NCBI GenBank assembly: GCA_016650315.1 | Contig: JAENVZ010000318.1 | Location: 1-6,444 of the forward strand | Direction: 5' to 3' | Source of the DNA: Alphaproteobacteria bacterium | GTDB taxonomy: Bacteria; Pseudomonadota; Alphaproteobacteria; Sphingomonadales; Sphingomonadaceae | DNA length: 6,444 nt | Shown: one piece after another, positions 1 through 5,388 of the stretch | How the letters are laid out: each line of letters opens with the position of its first letter | How positions within the stretch are numbered: the stretch's first letter is position 1 | Made by a program: the position numbers and the translations under genes | The notes under the pieces: generated by a model | What the model was told of the DNA's origin: nothing | What the model saw: the letters and a program-made list of their open reading frames with translations, nothing else | Databases searched by the model: none

Positions 1-1246
1 CAAAGGCCTGACCGAAGATCAGCGCGTCGCGGATATTGGCAATGTCCTCACCCTTTTTCAGCAGGTCGAAATACCAATTGCCGTCCGCCGTATCTCCATA
101 GAGCACGGCGCCCACGACCCGGTCTTCCTTCACGATGACGCGCTTGTAAATGCCGCGCGTGGCGTCGCGCAGGACAATGTCTTCGCACCCTTCACCGCCG
201 GAAAAATCGCCTGCGGAAAAGACGTCGATCCCGGATACCTTGAGCTTGGTTGAAGTGACCGAGCCGTTGTAGCCCGTGGGGCCGGTGGTGAGGCCATCGG
301 CCAGCGCCCGGCACATTTCCCAAAGTGGCGCGACCAGACCGTAAACCTGACCATTATGTTCGACACATTCACCGACCGCCAGCACATCGGGGTCGGACGT
401 GACCATATGGTCATCGACATGGATGCCGCGTCCAATAGCAAGGCCCGCGTCTTTCGCCAGTGTCGTGTTGGGCCGGATGCCGACCGCCATTACCACGATG
501 TCGGCGGGAATTTCGCGCCCATCCTTCAGGCGGACACCCTCAACCTTGCCCTCGCCGCAGATTTCCTGAGTGTTTGCTTCGGTCAGGATCTCTTGACCGC
601 GCCCTTCCAGCGCGCTCTTGAGCAGCCAGCCCGCCGCCTCGTCCAATTGCCGCTCCATCAGCGTCGGCATCAGGTGGATGACCGTGACCTTCATGCCGCG
701 CAGCGACAGGCCGTGCGCCGCTTCCAGCCCCAGCAGGCCGCCGCCGATCACGACGGCATTGCCACCATTTTCTGCTGCAGCCAACATCTTGTCGACATCA
801 TCAAGGTCGCGGAAGGTTACGACACCGGGCAGATCCTTTCCGGGAACCGGAATGATGAAAGGATCCGACCCGGTGCCGATCAGAAGCTTGTCATAGCCGA
901 CAGTGCGACCCGACCGCGCCATGATACGCTTCTTGTCCCTGTCGATGGCGATCACGGGATCGCCAGCTATCAATTTTATACCGTTATCGTCGTACCATGC
1001 CTGATCGTTGATGATGATTTCATCAAAGCTCTTTTCCCCCGCCAGCACCGGGGAGAGCATGATACGGTTGTAGTTGACCCTTGGCTCCGCACCGAAAATG
1101 GTGATGCGGTAGCGGCCCGGATCACGGGCGAGGATTTCTTCCACCGCCCGGCATCCCGCCATGCCATTGCCGATAACGACCAGATGTTCACGCGGATCGT
1201 CCGCGCCATCTGCGATATCATTCACGTCAACAAGGGTCACACCCAC
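1..1246 (-). CDS. nirB: Assimilatory nitrite reductase [NAD(P)H] large subunit NirB, N-terminal half (truncated at the window edge)
   Basis: NirB reduces nitrite to ammonium in the cytoplasm, passing electrons from NAD(P)H through FAD to a C-terminal [4Fe-4S]-siroheme centre. I translated the minus strand by hand: 415 complete codons are open with no frameshift, and the gene leaves the window at base 1. Visible are an FAD-binding Rossmann motif GNGMAG (residues 26-31), family sequences such as RVNYNRIMLSPVLAG (56-70), a second dinucleotide motif GGGLLG (168-173) in the NAD-binding domain, and AVGECVEHNG (290-299). This is the pyridine-nucleotide disulfide oxidoreductase half. NirB is usually about 800-850 residues, so the BFD-type [2Fe-2S] region and the sulfite/nitrite reductase repeats lie to the left. 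The start is a GTG at 1246-1244, chosen because AAGGAG lies 8 bases upstream; it gives a tail of about 20 residues before the first beta strand. The start is 12 bases after the porin stop, so the two genes are co-transcribed. The family call is firm; only the length is unseen. Confidence 0.96.
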   Translation of the reverse strand, partial: MGVTLVDVNDIADGADDPREHLVVIGNGMAGCRAVEEILARDPGRYRITIFGAEPRVNYNRIMLSPVLAGEKSFDEIIINDQAWYDDNGIKLIAGDPVIAIDRDKKRIMARSGRTVGYDKLLIGTGSDPFIIPVPGKDLPGVVTFRDLDDVDKMLAAAENGGNAVVIGGGLLGLEAAHGLSLRGMKVTVIHLMPTLMERQLDEAAGWLLKSALEGRGQEILTEANTQEICGEGKVEGVRLKDGREIPADIVVMAVGIRPNTTLAKDAGLAIGRGIHVDDHMVTSDPDVLAVGECVEHNGQVYGLVAPLWEMCRALADGLTTGPTGYNGSVTSTKLKVSGIDVFSAGDFSGGEGCEDIVLRDATRGIYKRVIVKEDRVVGAVLYGDTADGNWYFDLLKKGEDIANIRDALIFGQAF

Positions 1247-1254
1247 TTCAATTG

Positions 1255-1260
1255 CTCCTT
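1255..1260 (-). promoter_or_regulatory. Ribosome binding site of nirB, overlapping the porin stop codon
   Basis: On the minus strand the sequence reads TAAGGAG, eight bases, then GTG. The AAGGAG core uses the last two bases of the porin stop codon TAA (1261-1259). This near-perfect Shine-Dalgarno fixes the GTG start of nirB, since no in-frame ATG lies near. Ribosomes ending the porin would sit directly on this site, which favours translational coupling (inference). Confidence 0.8.
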
Positions 1261-2473
1261 AGAATGTCCAGCCGAGCTGAAGCCAAAACTTCTCTGTATC
1301 GACGGAAAATGCATCGGCGTCATAATTGGCGTATTTAACAAGAACGGCGGTCTTCAGTATCTTGAAGCCGATCTGCGCGTCCCATTCCTGACCGTAATCG
1401 ACATTGCCGAAATCGCTTTCGAACTTATGCCAGGTCACCGATGCCATAAGTCCCGGAATGGCCTTCACTGACGAGAACTTCTTCGACAGGCTGAAATTCA
1501 GATCCTGGATACCGTTGGCCGGTGTCACCAGGAACAGGTCGGCCCAGCCCTGGAACTTGTGCAACGTTGCAAGCGGTGTCTGGAAGGCAAAGACACCATC
1601 GTCCGAACCCAGCACTTCATAATTGCCGTTCAGGCTGAAACCCGCAACATCAAGGGTTGCGTCCGCCATATAATAGTCGGCCTTATAATCGACCGTGCTG
1701 TTATTATAGTCGGACTGGGTGGCATAGCTTGCCACCAGACTCAGCTTCGCCTTTTTGGTCAGAGCAAAGGCGGCCGTGGCGCGCCCGCCATAGGTCTGGC
1801 TGGAAAACTGGAAACGGCCCGGTTCATCCTGATCGACCAGGAAAGCAAAGCCCTTTACCACGGCGGGACCAACCTTGGCGCCTGCCGTCACAAAGACATT
1901 ATCGCCGGAAAAGGCCTGACGCGTACCAGCATCGATGCCGAAAATGGTGCGATCCGACCAGGCATAGGTCGCATCGATCATGACCGGGCCGATCGTGCTT
2001 TCCACGCGTGCGGCGTCGAAGGTCTGCTCATTCTGGCGCCAGCCGACCGATCCGACAAAGCGCTGGTCGTCCAGATTGATGCGCTGACGCCCAGCAGTAA
2101 TGGTCGTGCCCTTGATGCCCTTGAATTTCAGGAATGCCTGATTTAGCTCGATATTTTCCGGGTCAGCGACGGTCGAAAAGGTGGTCTTGCCATTGGTCGT
2201 GCTGTTATAGTCCTCGTTCACTGCCAGCGTCCCTTCAGCCTCGGCAAAGAGCGAGAAGCCGGCAGGCAGGCCCAGTTCGATTCCTGCGCGCAAACGTGCG
2301 GTTACCGCATCGGCGTTCTGGAGCGCATTGTCCTGGTCAACACTTTCATAACGCAGGCGCGCGTCATAGCTTGGTGTCAGCGTCACACCGTTCCCGATTG
2401 GGATCGGTTTGCCTGCAATGGCAGGCGTTGTCGTCAGAGCGAGAAATGCGGTACCCAATAAATATTTTTTCAC
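1259..2473 (-). CDS. Outer-membrane porin, alginate-export (Alginate_exp) family
   Basis: Predicted 404-residue outer-membrane beta-barrel protein. The N terminus is a Sec signal peptide: KKY, a hydrophobic stretch (residues 5-16), and PAIA before a likely cleavage after residue 20. The mature part alternates polar and hydrophobic residues in many short strands, has no long hydrophobic helix, and ends in ...LGWTF, the C-terminal Phe expected of a barrel assembly signal. The segment GRQRINLDDQRFVG followed by WRQNEQTFDA (128-154) matches what I recall of proteins annotated as alginate export family in sphingomonads. The GTG start at 2473-2471 has GGAGG seven bases upstream; longer in-frame extensions would run back into the ATPase gene and would hide the signal peptide. 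It lies between the nitrate transporter genes and nirB, so passage of nitrate or nitrite through the outer membrane is more likely than alginate export. That role is inferred from context only; the substrate cannot be read from the sequence. Confidence 0.87.
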   Translation of the reverse strand: MKKYLLGTAFLALTTTPAIAGKPIPIGNGVTLTPSYDARLRYESVDQDNALQNADAVTARLRAGIELGLPAGFSLFAEAEGTLAVNEDYNSTTNGKTTFSTVADPENIELNQAFLKFKGIKGTTITAGRQRINLDDQRFVGSVGWRQNEQTFDAARVESTIGPVMIDATYAWSDRTIFGIDAGTRQAFSGDNVFVTAGAKVGPAVVKGFAFLVDQDEPGRFQFSSQTYGGRATAAFALTKKAKLSLVASYATQSDYNNSTVDYKADYYMADATLDVAGFSLNGNYEVLGSDDGVFAFQTPLATLHKFQGWADLFLVTPANGIQDLNFSLSKKFSSVKAIPGLMASVTWHKFESDFGNVDYGQEWDAQIGFKILKTAVLVKYANYDADAFSVDTEKFWLQLGWTF

Positions 2474-2480
2474 GGTTTTT

Positions 2481-2485
2481 CCTCC
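2481..2485 (-). promoter_or_regulatory. Ribosome binding site of the porin gene
   Basis: GGAGG on the minus strand, seven bases before the GTG at 2473-2471. It decides the start of the porin and places the signal peptide at the very N terminus. Confidence 0.8.
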
Positions 2486-2534
2486 ACTGATGGTGTATTT
2501 TCCCCACCTTTCAGCAGCATCCCCTCTTAAAGAT

Positions 2535-4220
2535 TCAGGCGGCATCCGCGTGCGCGCCATGTTCATAGTCGGCGAGGAACTGAAGGACCTCTTCGCGGTA
2601 GCCATAGAATTTCGGATGTTCGAGCAACGCCTTGCGGTCGCGCGGGCGCGGCAGGTCAACGTCCAGTATCTTGCCGATGGTGGCGTTCGGGCCGTTGGTC
2701 ATCATCACGACGCGGTCGGCGAGCAGGATCGCCTCATCGACGTCATGGGTAACGCAGATGGCCGTGACCTTGGTGCGTTCCCACACCTCCATCAACACAT
2801 CCTGCAAATCCCAGCGTGTCAGGCTGTCGAGCATACCAAAAGGCTCGTCGAGCAGCAGCAGTTTGGGGCTGAGCGCAAAGGCGCGGGCAATGCCTACCCG
2901 TTGCCGCATACCGTTCGACATGTCAGCGGCTAGCTTGTCCATCGCATCGCCAAGGCCGACGCGCTGCAGATAATATTCAACGATGTCACACCGTTCGGCC
3001 TTGCTGGCATGGGGATAAACCCGCTCCACGCCTACCGATACATTTTGCCGGGCGGTCAGCCAAGGCATCAGTGAGGGCGACTGGAACACCACCGCTTTGT
3101 CAGGACCGGCGATGTCAATTTCATGGCCATCGAGGACAATGCCGCCATCGCTGATGGCGTTCAGACCCGCTGCCATGGTCAGCGCGGTCGATTTGCCGCA
3201 GCCGGAATGGCCGATCAACGACACGAAATCGCCCTTGTTCATCAGCAGATTGAAATTTTCGAGAACGGTGAGCGGCCCCTTGGGCGTCGGATATATCTTC
3301 TTCAGGTTGAAGAATTCCAGATACCGGCGGCTCATATTGGTTACCGCTGCGTCCTGATAGGCCTTGGGCGGGGCGAGCAGGTTGATCGGCGTCAGGTCGG
3401 GCAGTTGCCCGTCATTTTCCGCCGCAGCGGCCTTTTGTCCTTCATTGAGCGCGCCAAGATAGCCCGCAATCTGATTGCGCAGCGCCTTGAACGCCTCGTC
3501 ATGGTTCATTGCTGTCCGGTCGCGCGGGCGAGCGATGGCAACGTCATAGATGCGGCCAATTTTCGCCGAGGGAGCAGGTTCCAGCACCGCGACCCGGTCG
3601 GCGAGCAGCAGCGCCTCGTCTACGTCATTGGTAATAAGGATGATGGTCCGCTTTTCCTGCTCGCGGATTCGGTCGATTTCCTTTTGCAGCTTGGCGCGGG
3701 TGAGGGCGTCGAGGGCAGAAAGCGGCTCATCCAGCAACAAGATTTCCGGCTTCATCGCCAGCGCCCGGGCCACAGCCACCCGTTGCCGCATCCCACCGGA
3801 AAGCTGCGCGGGCTTGCGGTCCATGGCATGGGACAGACCGACCAGATCAATTGTCGATTTGACCATTGTGTCGCGCGCGGCCTTGTCCAGCCCCTTGTGA
3901 ACGGCATCAACGGCAAGGCGCACATTGCCTTCCACTGTCAGCCAGGGGAAAAGCGAATAGCTCTGGAAAACCAGGCCGCGATCCGATCCAGTTCCTTTGC
4001 TGACTTCGCCCTTGATGATGACTTCGCCTTCATCGGGTTCGATAAGGCCCGCGATGGTCGAAATCAGTGTCGTTTTGCCCGAACCCGAAAAGCCCAGAAT
4101 GGCAATGAATTCTCCTTCGGCGACGTCAAGGTCGATGCCTTTGAGCACTTGCGTTCGCACACCGGTTCCATCGACATAGGCCTTTGAAATGTTGCGCAAG
4201 GAAAGGATGGGCTGGGTCAT
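2535..4220 (-). CDS. nrtCD: Nitrate ABC transporter ATP-binding protein with two fused ATPase domains (NrtD/NrtC type)
   Basis: A 561-residue cytoplasmic protein that supplies both ATPase domains of a nitrate importer in one chain. Domain 1 (about 5-235) has Walker A GFSGSGKTT (43-51), Q-loop Q86, signature LSGGM (140-144) and Walker B LLLDEP (161-166), but its switch motif reads TND (197-199) in place of the usual THD. Domain 2 (about 300-530) has Walker A GHSGCGKST (337-345), Q-loop Q380, Walker B LLLDEP (455-460) and a normal THD with H492, but its signature reads MSNGM (434-438). Each domain is followed by an RPRDR motif typical of NrtD-like ATPases (230s and 520s), and an Ala-rich linker joins them. 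Cyanobacterial NrtC carries a C-terminal NrtA-like domain; none is present here, and the chain ends about 30 residues after the second RPRDR. The ATG at 4220-4218 was chosen over an in-frame ATG 29 codons upstream because it has a good ribosome site and starts just after nrtB. A CmpCD-type bicarbonate or cyanate importer would look similar; the adjacent nirB argues for nitrate/nitrite. Confidence 0.95.
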   Translation of the reverse strand: MTQPILSLRNISKAYVDGTGVRTQVLKGIDLDVAEGEFIAILGFSGSGKTTLISTIAGLIEPDEGEVIIKGEVSKGTGSDRGLVFQSYSLFPWLTVEGNVRLAVDAVHKGLDKAARDTMVKSTIDLVGLSHAMDRKPAQLSGGMRQRVAVARALAMKPEILLLDEPLSALDALTRAKLQKEIDRIREQEKRTIILITNDVDEALLLADRVAVLEPAPSAKIGRIYDVAIARPRDRTAMNHDEAFKALRNQIAGYLGALNEGQKAAAAENDGQLPDLTPINLLAPPKAYQDAAVTNMSRRYLEFFNLKKIYPTPKGPLTVLENFNLLMNKGDFVSLIGHSGCGKSTALTMAAGLNAISDGGIVLDGHEIDIAGPDKAVVFQSPSLMPWLTARQNVSVGVERVYPHASKAERCDIVEYYLQRVGLGDAMDKLAADMSNGMRQRVGIARAFALSPKLLLLDEPFGMLDSLTRWDLQDVLMEVWERTKVTAICVTHDVDEAILLADRVVMMTNGPNATIGKILDVDLPRPRDRKALLEHPKFYGYREEVLQFLADYEHGAHADAA

Positions 4221-4227
4221 GTTCCGT

Positions 4228-4232
4228 CCCTC
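4228..4232 (-). promoter_or_regulatory. Ribosome binding site of the tandem ATPase gene, overlapping the nrtB stop
   Basis: The minus strand reads TGAGGG, then seven bases, then ATG at 4220-4218. The GAGGG core begins inside the TGA stop codon of the permease gene (4233-4231). This settles the start of the ATPase and suggests coupled translation of permease and ATPase, which are needed in fixed proportion (inference). Confidence 0.7.
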
Positions 4233-5340
4233 AGATAGCGTGGTTGCGGCTGGCGAGTGATTGCAGCGCGCCCATGATGCGGTCGAGCATGAAGCCGATA
4301 AGTCCAATGACGATCACGGCGAACATGATGCGGGAGAGCGACTGGCTGGACCCATTCTGGAACTCATCCCAGACGAATTTGCCAAGGCCAGGGTTCTGCG
4401 CCAGCATTTCAGCGGCGATCAGCACCATCCAACCCACACCCAGGGACAGGCGCATGCCGGTGAAGATATAGGGCAGCGCGCTTGGTATCACGAGCTTCGT
4501 CAGTTGCTGGAACCATGTCAGGCGTAACACGCGGCCGACATTGAGCAGATCCTTGTCGATGGAAGCCGCCCCGATCGCCGTGTTGATCAGCGTTGACCAG
4601 AGGGAGCACAGCATCACCACGATAGCGGAAATTACGAAGCTTTTCGGTAACATAGGATCGGGACCGGCCATCGTTGCGGAAATGACCATGGTCACAATCG
4701 GCAGCCAGGCCAGTGGGCTGACGGGCTTGAAAATCTGAACCAGTGGATTGATCGCGGCATTGACCCGCTTTGAAAGTCCACAGACAAGACCAAGCGGTAC
4801 TGCAAACATGCTGGCGAGAATGAAGCCCAGCGCTACAGTCTTCAGTGACGTTAGAATCTGGTCAAGAAAGGTTGGCGCCCCGGCATAGGTAAAATCCTGC
4901 GCTTCAGCTCCGCGTCCCGTCGCTTCCAGCGATGCGTTGCGGGCGTCCTGTGCTGTATAGAATGCTGTCTTGGCTTCAGCCGTGGCCTGATATTCGTCAT
5001 AAAGCGCCACTCCCTGCTCTGCGACCTCAACAGGGCCAGGGAGCGCGCCGAGCGATGTATCGACTTGTGGCGCGAGCACCGCCCAGAGTGCAAGGAAGGC
5101 GAAGATACCAACGAGTGGCCAGACCAGTCCTTTTGCAAATTTCGAGACATCTTTGGGTTCGGGGACAATGCGGGTGAGCAGGGCTTTGAGACCCTTCATC
5201 GCGGCTCCTTCTGGAGAAGCCCCTTTTGAGAGCTTCTCCAGCGCCATGGGAGCGGCGTTCGGGGTATCGTTTGCGGCGGCGGGCGCGGTGTTCGCTTCTG
5301 TCTCCCCGCCGGTTGTCCGCAAAATCGCTACGTTGCTCAT
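4231..5340 (-). CDS. nrtB: Nitrate ABC transporter permease NrtB
   Basis: Inner-membrane channel subunit of the importer, 369 residues. Six hydrophobic segments are visible at about 72-90, 165-188, 200-222, 234-256, 292-311 and 338-357. The cytoplasmic coupling loop before segment five (about 265-290, NVGRVLRLTW...IPSALP) corresponds to the EAA loop of binding-protein-dependent permeases, with N-V-G in place of E-A-A and Arg in place of the conserved Gly. Family hallmarks include PLAWLPIVTMV, SLGVGWMVLIAAEML and NPGLGKFVWDEFQNGSS. It is longer than the roughly 275-280 residues of cyanobacterial NrtB because of a polar, Ala-rich N-terminal tail of about 70 residues and a hydrophilic insert of about 65 residues between the first two membrane segments. 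I chose the ATG at 5340, which has GGAG eight bases upstream; an in-frame ATG at 5361 would add seven residues but has no ribosome site. Ten bases separate it from the ATPase gene and 48 from the binding-protein gene. Confidence 0.95.
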   Translation of the reverse strand: MSNVAILRTTGGETEANTAPAAANDTPNAAPMALEKLSKGASPEGAAMKGLKALLTRIVPEPKDVSKFAKGLVWPLVGIFAFLALWAVLAPQVDTSLGALPGPVEVAEQGVALYDEYQATAEAKTAFYTAQDARNASLEATGRGAEAQDFTYAGAPTFLDQILTSLKTVALGFILASMFAVPLGLVCGLSKRVNAAINPLVQIFKPVSPLAWLPIVTMVISATMAGPDPMLPKSFVISAIVVMLCSLWSTLINTAIGAASIDKDLLNVGRVLRLTWFQQLTKLVIPSALPYIFTGMRLSLGVGWMVLIAAEMLAQNPGLGKFVWDEFQNGSSQSLSRIMFAVIVIGLIGFMLDRIMGALQSLASRNHAI

Positions 5341-5348
5341 CGCATTGT

Positions 5349-5352
5349 CTCC
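5349..5352 (-). promoter_or_regulatory. Ribosome binding site favouring the second ATG of nrtB
   Basis: GGAG on the minus strand, eight bases before the ATG at 5340-5338. The upstream in-frame ATG at 5361-5359 lies before this motif and has no purine-rich site of its own, so initiation at 5340 is preferred. Confidence 0.65.
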
Positions 5353-5388
5353 GTTACTCATTCATTCGTACTCATTCAGCATTCTTGC

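Noticed and set aside
356..1471. Plus-strand open frame of 371 codons spanning the nirB/porin junction
   Set aside because: It is antisense to two well-supported genes and crosses their boundary; its composition is that of the complement of coding sequence in GC-rich DNA, with no recognisable domain.
2474..2534. Possible terminator or attenuator hairpin between the ATPase and porin genes
   Set aside because: Only a three-pair stem (CCA/TGG) can be drawn, with no GC-rich stem or T-run; nothing supports termination here.
2474..2659. Extension of the porin to an upstream ATG, giving 466 residues
   Set aside because: The extra 62 residues overlap the end of the ATPase gene in another frame and would bury the signal peptide; GGAGG before the GTG at 2473 settles the start.
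3123..4187. Plus-strand open frame of 354 codons opposite the tandem ATPase
   Set aside because: Lies wholly antisense to conserved ATPase motifs and has no family features; a shadow of codon bias.
4221..4307. Upstream ATG for the ATPase, giving 590 residues
   Set aside because: It would overlap the conserved end of nrtB, adds non-family sequence, and the ATG at 4220 has its own ribosome site.
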